Assembly (NCBI GenBank): GCA_016584305.1
Contig: JACEEZ010000067.1
Coordinates: 277,501-341,500 of the forward strand
Source: Chionoecetes opilio
Taxonomy: Eukaryota > Arthropoda > Malacostraca > Decapoda > Majidae
Direction of reading: 5' to 3'
DNA: 64,000 nt
This document shows positions 38,436 through 58,301 of the stretch, piece by piece. Under the pieces are notes generated by a model. It was given only the letters and a program-made list of their open reading frames with translations. It did no database searches and was not told the origin of the DNA. The position numbers were made by a program, and so were the translations under genes. How positions within the stretch are numbered: the stretch's first letter is position 1; every line of letters begins with the position of its first letter.

Positions 38436-39099
38436 GCTGAGTAGTGACCAATGGAGATCGTTTGCACGCCGCGTTAAAATCCCCCGAGGCAGTACCAGTA
38501 AGGGCGAGGCGTGGGCCGTCCTGCCACGCTCAAGGCCGCCTCACCCTCGCCTGGCGGGGGTCACTAGCACGCCGGGAGGACACAGGCGTCACTAAGGCTC
38601 AGTTTACGCTAAAAAAGTTGGTTTAGATTGCATGTTCTTGCCGCCTGACTCTCAGGAACCTGTTCACTCCTAAGACACTTCAGAGATAGTAAAAATAAAG
38701 GTACTATTTGCCTCACTATTATAACTATTGCATTGAAATACTGCTATAATATACTTTTTCCTATAATTCAGTTTTTCTTTACATATCTATGATGTGATTT
38801 TTATGTTCTACTTTGTTCCCCGTGTGTTATATACATGATTGTTTTGGTAATTCACTCAAGGGTACAACCACAAGCACGTTTTCTTCTTTATTTATTTCTT
38901 CCTCTTCGTATCTGAACACGACTTGTAACAACATATTTCACGCCATGAATTCGTAACTCAACAGCAACTACAGGAAGACGATACATGTGTGAGTTGACCT
39001 GAAGACGTGGTAGCCTGTCGTGCATTGACCTCTGTGCGCCACATTACACATGCTGGTGATGTGTTTGGGGGGAGTGATGCCCGGCGTAGGAATCAGGGC
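38436..39099. other. Intergenic, nothing recognised
   Basis: A short GC-rich patch at 38455-38600 gives small open frames without recognisable content; the rest is AT-rich. Confidence 0.5.
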
Positions 39100-39108
39100 T
39101 GCCCGTGC

Positions 39109-39316
39109 GCATATTCCCGTTTTCTGGAAGAGTATGTGGCGTTTACTCTTGAACACGTCAGGTTAGGGTAGGTTTGGTTTCCTGGTATCCAGCAGGTAAC
39201 TTTGCGTGGGAATCACAATGAGGGTATTTTCGAGAAAATACTATGGTTAGTTTCGGAGCTATAGCCAAGCGTCTTCACTCGGAAACCACATACTCGCATA
39301 GAGAACGGGAATATGG
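39109..39316 (-). mobile_element. MITE family A, copy 2 (9-bp target duplication)
   Basis: This 208-bp element is the reverse complement of the unit at 4080-4288. TGCCCGTGC at 39100-39108 and again at 39317-39325 is a perfect 9-bp target duplication. Both ends carry the CATATTCCCGT... / CCACATACTC terminal pattern. Together the two copies fix the element boundaries well. Their interiors differ mainly between about 39160 and 39210. Confidence 0.85.
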
Positions 39317-39325
39317 TGCCCGTGC

Positions 39326-42333
<3,008 letters not shown>

Positions 42334-42669
42334 CCACACACTCTGAAGGACGGTCAACCCAATGTTTTAACCGTGAAGTGTATACTGTGTGTGTGTGTAG
42401 TATAAAAAAAATATATCAAAAGTTAGCTACAAGTGATAAAAGTTTCATGAAGATTACTCATAATTATCATTGCAAGGCGTGCTATCATCCCATCCCATAA
42501 AGAGCACAAGTGTCCCGGGGTCTTCACCAATTAACCACGTGTATATAAACCAACAAAAGGATCGTTATAATGTTTGTAATCAATGCTGAAGGACGCGCCA
42601 GTGTGAGAGGCAGATCAGTAAATCGTCAATGATATGTGTGCCTGGGACGTACTATACCGGGTTGAGGTA
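42334..42669. other. Intergenic, nothing recognised
   Basis: Ordinary AT-rich sequence with a short (GT)n at about 42386-42399. Confidence 0.5.
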
Positions 42670-42677
42670 TTGATATG

Positions 42678-43200
42678 CAGAGCTGGGCGTTGTGGCACCG
42701 AGTTGCGACTTTGCGACTTTGCCGCACTATGAATTTCGAAGTCGCAAAGTCGAAAGTCGCAAACGTTTTGAAAAAGTCGGACTAAGCAAAGTCGCACCGC
42801 CAATTTTCCGCGACTTTTGCCCCGACTTTGAACAGGAACAAAGACGACTTTTTTGAAAGAAATTGCCGCGGCATCAGCGCGGCATTCGGAATGCGGGCCT
42901 CTTACGAGGCCTCCTGGCCAGGAGGACGTAGAGGAGGAGGACGACCTGTAGATATTAGTTTAGGCTGTGTTTGAACTAAAAAATGAATAAATATGTGTTT
43001 TTCTGCCTTATAAAAGCATGTTTCTGTTATCGCGCTAAAGTTTACTTTGTAATTTAGCGGAGTCGCACCGGGAAAAATAAGTCGCAGTCGCAAAGTCGCA
43101 CTGGGGGGGCCAAAAATAGAGTCGCAGTCGCACCAGGTCCGGCGGCAAAGTCTCAAAGTCGCAGTCGCACCTGAAAAAATTAAAGTCGCGCCCAGCTCTG
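42678..43200. mobile_element. hAT-type non-autonomous transposon, 523 bp
   Basis: The ends CAGAGCTGGGCG (42678-42689) and CGCCCAGCTCTG (43189-43200) form a perfect 12-bp terminal inverted repeat. TTGATATG at 42670-42677 and 43201-43208 is a perfect 8-bp target duplication. An 8-bp duplication with tips of the form CAGRG identifies the hAT superfamily. By eye, 15 GTCGC/GCGAC words (AGTCGCA, TTGCGACTTT) cluster in the first 150 and last 150 bp. Such subterminal repeats are typical hAT transposase-binding sites. No transposase ORF is present. Confidence 0.9.
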
Positions 43201-43208
43201 TTGATATG

Positions 43209-47466
<4,258 letters not shown>

Positions 47467-47561
47467 GGATGAAGCGGATGTCGGAGATGGAAGGAGAGAC
47501 GCCACTTAAACGACCCCGCCCCGCCGGCGACACAGAACTGCGACTTCTTATCCAGAGCAAG
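47467..47561 (+). CDS. HNRNPK: hnRNP K exon a: N-terminus and start of KH1
   Basis: hnRNP K is a nuclear-cytoplasmic RNA- and DNA-binding protein that prefers C-rich single strands and acts in splicing, transcription, mRNA stability and translation. After the acceptor TTGCAG, the ATG at 47469 opens 31 codons to a phase-0 donor AAG|GTAAGG. It reads M-K-R-M-S-E-M-E-G-E-T-P-L-K-R-P-R-P-A-G, then L-R-L-L-I-Q-S-K, the first strand of KH1. The K-R-P-R cluster matches the basic N-terminal nuclear-localisation region of vertebrate hnRNP K (K-R-S-R in the same place). ATGs at codons 1, 4 and 7 are possible starts. The exon begins 2 nt before the ATG, so coding from a further upstream exon (as in the longer vertebrate N-terminus) is not excluded. 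Confidence 0.9.
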
Positions 47562-47919
47562 GTAAGGACGCGCCTCCGCCGGGATGAAGGGCGCCCGGCG
47601 AGGAGGGATGGGGGGTGATGGGGTGACTCAGATGTCCAAGTTGTTGATCATATGTAACTTGATTGTGACTGACTTATTGAAAAACTTAGTAATTCATGAT
47701 AATAATGAAGTAAATGTGAAAATATACGTAAAATGTAAATGGTCAAAAGACTAGCGTTGTTGTCGTCCAAGATAGCTTTTTGACTGTCCTCAAAATATTT
47801 CAAATATGTTTATTTGGAATTTGTTTACTTGCAATAGGAAATGTTTTGATTAGAACTATCTATGGTTACGATATGTACGTACGTACTTATGTGTGTGTGT
47901 GTGTGTGTGTGTATTTAAT

Positions 47920-48133
47920 CAGGGACTTGTTCACTACGAATGTTACAAGTAGAATGGTGGACGAGTGGAACAATTTAGCAGTCAAGTAGTGAGCGTGAAT
48001 GCGATAGAGAACTCTTTAAGAAAATGTCAGTTAGATCCATGAGTATTGGGGATGAGAGATTGTTGTGGTAAGCACTAAGCAGGAGCTGCCTTGTGGGGGC
48101 GACGGGCCTCTAGCAGACCCATTATATTCTTGT
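47920..48133 (+). mobile_element. Decayed LINE 3' end inside hnRNP K intron 1
   Basis: The translation V-T-S-R-M-V-D-E-W-N-N-L-A-V-K is followed, after a one-base frame change, by Q-V-V-S-V-N-A-I-E-N-S-L. This matches the C-terminal signature at 10108-10317. The UTR (CAGGAGCTGCC...GGGCCTCTAGCAGACC...TATTCTTGTG) also parallels 10318-10372. Stops and frameshifts show that it is old. It lies in the same orientation as the host gene and ends about 45 bp before the exon b acceptor. Confidence 0.65.
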
Positions 48134-48176
48134 GTGTGTGTTGAGGGGTGAGTAACCGAGTGTCCCGATGTTGCAG

Positions 48177-48233
48177 GCTGCTGGTTCCATCATCGGCAAG
48201 GGAGGACAGAACATCTCCCGCTTACGGAGTGAG
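48177..48233 (+). CDS. HNRNPK: hnRNP K exon b: KH1 GKGG loop
   Basis: This 57-nt exon (19 codons, phase 0 at both ends) lies between acceptor TTGCAG and donor GAG|GTGTGT. It encodes A-A-G-S-I-I-G-K-G-G-Q-N-I-S-R-L-R-S-E, protein residues about 32-50. I-I-G-K-G-G is the canonical KH nucleic-acid-binding loop (GxxG, residues 38-41), followed by the helix that packs beside it. The donor GTGTGT is weaker than the others of this gene, and the LINE remnant lies immediately upstream, so inefficient inclusion is conceivable. Skipping would stay in frame but would remove the binding loop. Confidence 0.93.
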
Positions 48234-49372
48234 GTGTGTATACCCCTCCCATGCCCCGCCCCGCCCCGCCCCACCCCGCCCCGCCCCGCCCCAACTTACC
48301 GTTCCTTTCTCTCACTATATCACATTTCGATATATCTGCCTGTTTCTGGTCCATTGGCCTCATAAAGATTTTTTCAGTCTGTGCTAAATAAATATCCACT
48401 TTGTTAGCCTCTTGACTCTTATACTCTGCACCACGCCTCTGTGGCAACACTGCTGCCCCAGCGGCCCTTTCATCCCGCCTCTGGGAGTCTTCTTTATAAT
48501 CATAACTATGACCACAAACTTCTATTTTTATTTTTATGTTGAAAGCAGAACACTTATCAAACAGGCACACTTCCCGCCAAGCAGGGTATGGGTAGGTAGT
48601 GTGCCGCCCCAGTCCCTGGACCGTTCCCCCGCCGCCTCACCTCCGCGCCCATTTCCATGGTCACCCAGGCTCAGTTTGATGCTGTAATAATGTATAAATG
48701 TCTTCACTTTGGAGATGGGCGTGGAGCGTCGAGGGCGTGGCCTGGACGGGGCGGGTGTGGGCGCACTGGGCGGCAGGTGGACAGCAGAATTAGTAGCACA
48801 CACCTTCCACCATGACCTGCCCAACTGTGACTCAGAAGCGGCATTGGTTCTAGTTGTCCTGGGGTGGCGGGCACCGGGCCGCGAGGCTGTGGTGGTGCTC
48901 CCCCGGGAAGCAGCACCAGGGTCGTCGTGGCTGGTGCCTGTGCCACCCCCTCCACTCACTGGTGGCAGGGGAGGGCGGGGGAGCCGCCACCCACGTCTGG
49001 CCGGCCCCTGCCCCCGCCAGGTGACCTGGTGCCTCCCAGGGGCGCCGGGTCACCAGCTGCACATCCCACCTAGTCCGCACAGAGGCACCCTTACTTTACT
49101 CTCCTTGTGCTATACTGATGGTGATAATGACAAGATAAAGTAGGAGGTAAATGTGTGAGTGCCAGTCTGTTAACTGGAGCCTTTTCTCCCTCCCTCTGCC
49201 CCTGCCAACGCGGCTGCCCCCGATGTCCCGCCAACGTCTGATTGGTCAATACCAACTTGTTTGTGACCAATCCCATGTTGGCCCTGCCCCCTCTCCACTG
49301 ACTGACGGCCGTGGTCATCTATGATTGGTTCATGTCCCGCCCAATCAACGTCCGTCCCCCACCCCTGAGCAG

Positions 49373-49416
49373 AATCCAGCCAGTATTACCGTGCCCGATT
49401 GCCCAGGCCCCGAACG
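49373..49416 (+). CDS. HNRNPK: hnRNP K exon c: 44-nt micro-exon of KH1
   Basis: Acceptor CCTGAGCAG|AAT and donor AACG|GTAATT bound 44 nt that read N-P-A-S-I-T-V-P-D-C-P-G-P-E and the first two bases (CG) of an Arg codon, completed by the A at 51567. The peptide aligns with the conserved KH1 segment V-P-D-x-x-G-P-E-R of animal hnRNP K, and its phases fit exactly between exons b (phase 0) and d (one leading base). It is too short to stand out as an ORF and was found because KH1 lacked its middle strand without it. Confidence 0.9.
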
Positions 49417-51566
<2,150 letters not shown>

Positions 51567-51639
51567 AGTGCTGACCATTGGAGGCTCGGAGGATGTGGTG
51601 CTGAAGGTGCTGAATGAGGTGCTTCAGTGCCTCGACGAG
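51567..51639 (+). CDS. HNRNPK: hnRNP K exon d: C-terminal half of KH1
   Basis: This 73-nt exon after TTGCAG starts with the last base of the split Arg codon and then encodes V-L-T-I-G-G-S-E-D-V-V-L-K-V-L-N-E-V-L-Q (to C-L-D-E), ending in phase 0 at GAG|GTAAGA. It forms the last strand and helix of KH1 (residues 66-89). In human hnRNP K the equivalent region also precedes a linker to KH2, but here the linker is much shorter because exon e follows directly. Confidence 0.93.
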
Positions 51640-52083
51640 GTAAGACGCGCGCCGTGAATCCCCTGAGGCAACACGCCTGCTTTAGGGACGCCCACTGGGG
51701 TTGTTGTCCCTTTTGTTTATTTACTTTCAACAGGATTCTCCATTTTGGTTTTAGTACAGTTCCCATGCCACTCATATATCCCTAGTCATCTATATTTCAT
51801 TTTTTTACAGTATGTGTAAAATGTTGATATTATACATTGCCGATCTATATATTTCATTTTTGTATATTATGGTGTACAATGTTGATATTATACTTTGATA
51901 TTAATTTTCATTGTGGATTAGTAATTATTATCTTTAAGCATGGCTGATAAAGGTGATAGGTTTTTTTACTTCTCGTTATTAGCTATTTTTTGTCACCAAA
52001 GAAGATATGGTAGCTTTTTAGCACCCATGCATTGCACTCTTGTGACAATTTTGGAAAGCAATACTCAACTTATCATTAGTTTT

Positions 52084-52093
52084 TATATAATAT

Positions 52094-52154
<61 letters not shown>

Positions 52155-52167
52155 ATATATATATATG
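52084..52167. repeat. (TA)n microsatellite in hnRNP K intron d-e
   Basis: AT/TA dinucleotides with two TATT interruptions, about 220 bp before the exon e acceptor. The flanks show two copies of a motif TTTATTGGAAGGACTAG / TTTATGGGAATGACTAG (about 52190 and 52252), a small direct duplication. Confidence 0.9.
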
Positions 52168-52374
52168 GTGAAGAATGTTATAGTGAAGTTTATGGGAATG
52201 ACTAGTCTTTGCAGTTTACCCATTAATAAACAAATTAGATTAGTTGTGGAGTTTATTGGAAGGACTAGTTTTTTTCAGTTTACTCATAAATATAAAGATG
52301 GATTAGATAATTGTGATTCGTGAAGGTGAAATAGGAGGAGGATTATGGAGTGACCTTGAGCAATGTGTACCCAG

Positions 52375-52479
52375 GCCCTGCAGAAGGGGAATGAGTCTGA
52401 CGCGCGCATCCTGGTGCACCAGAGCCAGGCGGGATGCATCATCGGCAAGGCAGGCTCCAAGATCAAGGAGCTGCGCGAG
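52375..52479 (+). CDS. HNRNPK: hnRNP K exon e: short linker and first half of KH2
   Basis: 105 nt, phase 0 at both ends, acceptor ACCCAG, donor GAG|GTGAGT. It encodes A-L-Q-K-G-N-E-S-D then A-R-I-L-V-H-Q-S-Q-A-G-C-I-I-G and K-A-G-S-K-I-K-E-L-R-E (residues 90-124). The KH2 loop reads G-K-A-G (113-116) instead of G-K-G-G. KH2 of human hnRNP K also departs from the consensus here (GVKG), so variation at this loop is a family trait. The KH1-KH2 linker is only about 10 residues against several dozen in vertebrates. Confidence 0.93.
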
Positions 52480-53851
52480 GTGAGTACTATAATAACCTAC
52501 TATTGTCAACCCATTTTATCTTGGCCCCTCGGGTGAGCCAGGACAAGTCCGCGGTGTTGTCATATCACCCGCTACCTCCGCCAGGCCACTACCCTCCACC
52601 TCATTCACTCCCTCTCGCTCTCAATATAGTTATTTGTTCTCTTATTTTGACTTCCACACCACCGCTGGGGTAAAAGTCTAGGCGCGGTTTTTTTAAGAGG
52701 TTTCCCCTGTAGGCCTAATCCTCCGTGGGTGGGGCCGTGTTAAGGATACTCGGGTGGCAAAGTCGTATGAGCTACCATGCCAAGTATAATAAGGAAGGTA
52801 TACAGAGTCATTGTTTTACCGTCAAATAGCAAGCCACTCATAAAACCATGCAGCCGTATTATAAAACTCTATGATTCAAAAATAGTTCATGTAACGGCAA
52901 ACATTATGAGAGAGAGGTAGTCATCAGCCTGTCAACGATGAACGTGACAACACTGCGGGTTATCTCGCGTCCCCACCCCCCACCCGAAGGGCCAAGATAT
53001 GCTGGGTCGACTAGTGCTACTATTATTACTTTTTATTACTAGTTATTACTTTTTATTACTAGTTAGTACTAGTTATACTATTATTACCAACCTCCCATCA
53101 CCTTCAGTCTTACCCTCCTTCAACCTTATCAGTGTAGGAAGTTTTCCCCCCAGGACATATTCCCTTATGTACCGTTTCCCGGTGGACATTTTCCCCCCGG
53201 GATGTATTTGATAGCACTGTGTTATGAGAGAGGACATAACAATTCTGTCAAATACCTCACAGGCCTGACGGACAGTGACCTCAGTGAGTGTATGAGGCAT
53301 GCCGGCGAGGTATCGGTGAGCCACTGTCGATAACTGATACAGATAATATGATATACCAGATGATAAGAAAGATTTACCGACACGTAATCATTTTTCAGCT
53401 TGTGTTTTGAAAAAGTCATCCGAGCGAACGGTATGTGTGCGCCCCAAACACACACCAACTTATGAAGTGTGGCATAACATAAAGTAAATTAGGCCAACAG
53501 TCTCACCCAGTCCTAGCATATACCAATAGCGGAGTATCACACACACACACGTTTCCTAGAGATAAAATCGCATGTCACCATCTGTGCAAGCCAGTGTTTG
53601 TGTACATCGCTGGGTGCTTGCCGTGTTATCGCGTCGGTCCACCAGTACTCATGAATGCAGGAACAGGCTGTCGTGGGAAGGGTTGAGGCCTTGTAGACGT
53701 ATTAGGCTTCACCCACTACTGGAAATAAAGTTACTCCAAAATATACATACTTTACCAGAAACTTTATAGTAAGGAAGCGACACAACCGCAAAGACCAGCT
53801 TATTATTATTTATTTTTAGACCAATCCATTCAGATAAATGCTTGTCTGTGT

Positions 53852-53903
<52 letters not shown>

Positions 53904-55919
53904 TATTATACACGTGCGCGCCTGCGGATCATGCGTGGGTGTGCGCAGGGACAACTACCAGCACATAGTTTGTCAGGATAACATTGATGTAGTATAAGCG
54001 AGTGGCTTGTGTGCGTATGATAAAATATAACTTTTTTTTTTAGCGTTTGTGTTCTAAGATGCTACGTTTCTAAGGCTTTTGCGTGTGTTTGTGCGTGCGT
54101 GCGCGCATGAGGCGCGTGCGACACGTGGCGCCAGGTGTGTGGGGTTTGGGCAGGTGGCGGCAGTGGGACCTTCCCCTCTCCGAGTTGTTCCCCCTCGGCA
54201 GGCTGGGGCTCGCGGGCTGGCGGTCGGCGGTGTGTGGGGGAACACTTGGAGGGGGGTGAAGGGGAAGGGGAGGGCGGTCGATAGCGGGATTACCCAGGTA
54301 ACCCGCGGGCCGAGCCTCACTCCCCGCTTGGTCGCCGCCCGCTGCACACTAGCGGCGTGATGGCCCTCCGCCGTGCCTTCCCTTGGCCACTCTTGCACCA
54401 CCACCACCACCACCACCACCACCATTGTGGTAGTCTGGTGCGGCGGTCACCACCACAGGCTCAGCCCGACCATAACTCCCTGGGCAGTGATAGTCGCCGG
54501 TTCCTCACCACCGGGATAAGTCGCTCCACCGAGCCCTACCGATCAGCCATGGTTTGCAGGTAAATAGGATGCAGCCCAGTGCCGTGTAGTGGTGAAGCAG
54601 TGAGTATAGTGATGCAGTGGGCCACACGGCCAGTGTTTGTGCACGCAGCACGGCGCTGTTCTCCCTTGCAGCATATCCAACACCACGGCTTCCAAGCCAC
54701 ACCCAACGTGGCAATCGATCTTGTGTCTCCCTCACTCGCTCCCCAGCCCCAACCCCTCACCACTTACCCCGCGCTCCACACCAATACCACGACCGGGTAC
54801 TGTTGGAGAAAGCGTTGCAGACGGGTGGTGTACTAGGGAAGTAGCCGGTATTGATCCCTCCACCGCCACCGCCACCACACCGCCACAGCGATGGCAGCGA
54901 TCGCGCCAACAGCAGACCTGTGGTCGGGCCACGCTAACCCGCCCTCTTCACACACTCCCTTTATTTCTTTTTCACCATCCATCTCGTGCACCCAGAGTCC
55001 CTCCATGTTCTGGGAGTCACCCTCCAATACACCACATGGCTCGGCGCATCGGTGGCAGGGTTTCTGTGTCACCACCACCATCACCGCGGCACAGACCCTC
55101 GGTGGACCATTGTCAGGCCCCCTTCACTCAGCCCCGCCCGCCTCTTTACCCTCACCCTATCTTTTATACACACTTGATCACCAACATTCCCAACCAGACG
55201 CAGCCTTACTTCCCTTTATGCTGCAGGCCAACTCTTGCGTCAGATGCCTCAAGCAAAATGTTGTACTGACGAGTAACATTCCTTGAAGAGTCTCCCATCG
55301 TTTCACTTCCAATGCATACTTTTTTTTATAAGACTGCCAAGTGATGCTGGGCTTCATGCTTCACCCCCTCCCCCCTCCCTTAAGTGATCGTATGTATGTA
55401 CGAGGTATTGTTGTGAATGCGCGAGGAGCCGTGGATGCACCGATGTAGCATGACTGTAAAACTAAGGTGAGACTCTTACAGTACATGGGTAAGGTGTAGA
55501 GGCCTTTGAGTGTGAGACGAGGCATTGTGTTGGACCCTGGAGGCAGACTAGTATAGTTTTGTGTCTGAAATCATGTAAGGAACATAGCCAGGCAGCCATG
55601 GTAATAATTCACTCCTAGACTAGGTAATCGTGACGTAAGTTATTTGTCCCACCTAAGGCAAGGTAACCTTTAATTCGTGGCCAGGTGACTCCCTACTCTG
55701 ACCGGTCTTGGTGATCTTTGCAACGTGCACCAAACTATCGCGTTGCAAGTTAACAGTATTCACTCATGGACCTCTCGTCACAAAGAAGCTGAATTAAAGC
55801 GCAGTCCCTAGCTCTTAGGTGAGCAATAGATGGAAAAAAACAAAACGTATCGACTGAAAAGTAATTTGCGCATCCTTGTATTGCTCCTTGTGAGTTATTG
55901 CCTCGTTGGGAGTCCGGTA

Positions 55920-55953
<34 letters not shown>

Positions 55954-57855
55954 ATTCGTCTATTTAGGCATATCTTCAAGAACCTCTACTTTCTAGGGTC
56001 CTCATTCTTACATTTGACATAACGCCTTCGTCGCGTGGAATCACAGGGTCGTCATCTGGAAACTGTTTTATTGGTATTGGTTGCGACTATTTATGTCCTT
56101 CAGAAAGTGACTCACGACGGACGCCGTTTTATTCTGCTTCACGCGATAGGTTGGTAACGGAGAAAACCTTTGTCTGCTTGGCTGCCCGAGAGGATATGTG
56201 GAGCGCGGGGGCAATAGAGTTTAACTGAACCTTGCTTGATAGACGAAGACCTTCCGGGCGATGAAAGTGATATAGCAGACCAATAGGGATTCCGAACACT
56301 GAGAGTATTAGTTGATTAAAATTTCATTAAAAAAATCCACACGTTAAGCATAGGAACTTTCCTGGATACTGGAGTCATTACTCTCATGTTAATAAAGAAA
56401 GTTTGAAAGAACCTCCTGGTATTCAAGATTCACCTTCCATAAGTCACTGCTTTGCCGCCGTGCCCTCCTCCCCCCTGACGGCGTCGTAACTGATCATCAT
56501 CGGGGAGGGCAATGTACCGGTATGCAGGGTCATTAATGTTCAGGATTCATTCACCCAAAATTGTACTGTGATGAATTATATGAAGGTTAAAAGGTTACTT
56601 ATTTAACGTGTTTCAAAGGATAATATAACGTATTTCAAGATAACTGATAATATGCCGCAAACTTACCCGTAGACATACCTTTTGCCGTCCCATTGCTTCC
56701 TTTTTGTGCAAATGTTAGTTTCCGTGTCATGAGTCTCCTAACCATAATGATGAATGCAGTGGACGAGTGTGCGGCCGCTGCCCGTGCTGGGTGACAGAAG
56801 GCCATGATAACAGCTCGGACTTTTGAACCGCTGTTGTGGTAAATTGTTTCCTGCCTTGAAGTCAAGTGGTATTTAGTGGTGTGTGAAGGGAAAACCTTGC
56901 TGCCGCACGAGAACGGGAAGCGCTCCACTGATAGATTTGTGCTCAAAGTAGAAGCCAGGCGTGACAAAGGCGTCGTGTGTGTTATGCCCGTGGTAAGGTG
57001 TGCCACACGTCCACATGTATGGCAGGTGTGTAAAAGTACAGAGTTATCACATAGGAGTTGTCTTGCAGGAAAGCCTTGGCTGTGGCCCAGCCAGCCAGCC
57101 AGCCAGCCAGTCAGGAGTTAAAGGGACGCGTGCTTGTGAGTGACAGCCCTGTTTTCTGTTAAGGGGACACTGGCCGAACACGTTCCCCGCCATTATCACT
57201 GACAATGGCGGTGCCGTGCTCCAGCCAGACACCCGCCGATGCCTCAAGAGTGCCGCCAGGACGGACTTGGGTTGGATCCAATAAAACGTTGGAACTTTTA
57301 AGCCATTAGTCGAACTGATCTGCCCCAAGCATTTGATAGCCCAGCAGTAAGAGCGAGAGTGGGTTGACAGCGGTAGGGAGGGGTGCGCGCCGATAACTTG
57401 GCCCCTCTATTAACGACACTAGTTTGTTTAAGCTGCTCGCGTCGCCTTCCATGGAACTCGTCGAAATAACTTCAGCAGACCCGCCCATACCGCCGTCGTG
57501 TTCCGCCCGTGTTGTTGCTACTCCGCCACTTCATCAACATGTCTGGGAGTGTGAGCGACGAGCTACAACGGAAGACCCACAGGACCAAATAAGTAACACG
57601 TCGCATTCATCATTACTCTTAGTCGAGTCGAGTGAACTTATTTTAACATGTACGAGTATCATGGCTCTTTTGACTCGAGTTGCTTCTAAGTCTAAATATA
57701 TAGCTTGTATGTGTGTGTTTACTTGGGCCTGCTTAGAGTGCGAGGAAACAGCTTAGAGCGTGTGTGGGTGAGAGGGGAACGAGAAGAAGGCCGGGTTTGC
57801 ACTCTCAAGGGAATCTCTCTCTGCCTCTCATATCGACCCACCAGCTGCACGCCGC

Positions 57856-57898
<43 letters not shown>

Positions 57899-58244
57899 AT
57901 CACATATCACACACGCACCCTACATGCAAACGTCTTACCCTGACGAACCCGTAACTCATGGATGCCCCTTCCAACAGAAGTTATGAGTATGGAACTCCCG
58001 AGGACACACGGGCTAGTTAGGATTAAGTTTTGATCCGTACTTGGGGATGGGACGCTATGATTGGCGACCCCCATTCCTCGGCACACCCGCACCCAGGGAC
58101 GGGAAGAGTGTGTGTAGAGAGAGTGAGGGAGGAGTGGTGATGATGCCTTCCTTCCCTGCATCTGGCACACATCGCTCTTGTTCCCGCAATGACGACAACG
58201 GCCCCAGCCTTGCCTCACTCTGCCACCTTTAAGTCTCGCTCTCG

Positions 58245-58301
<57 letters not shown>

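Noticed and set aside
54637..55269. 210-codon frame in the hnRNP K long intron
   Set aside because: CpG-rich block open in several frames on both strands, no recognisable domain or splice logic; left as a possible island only.
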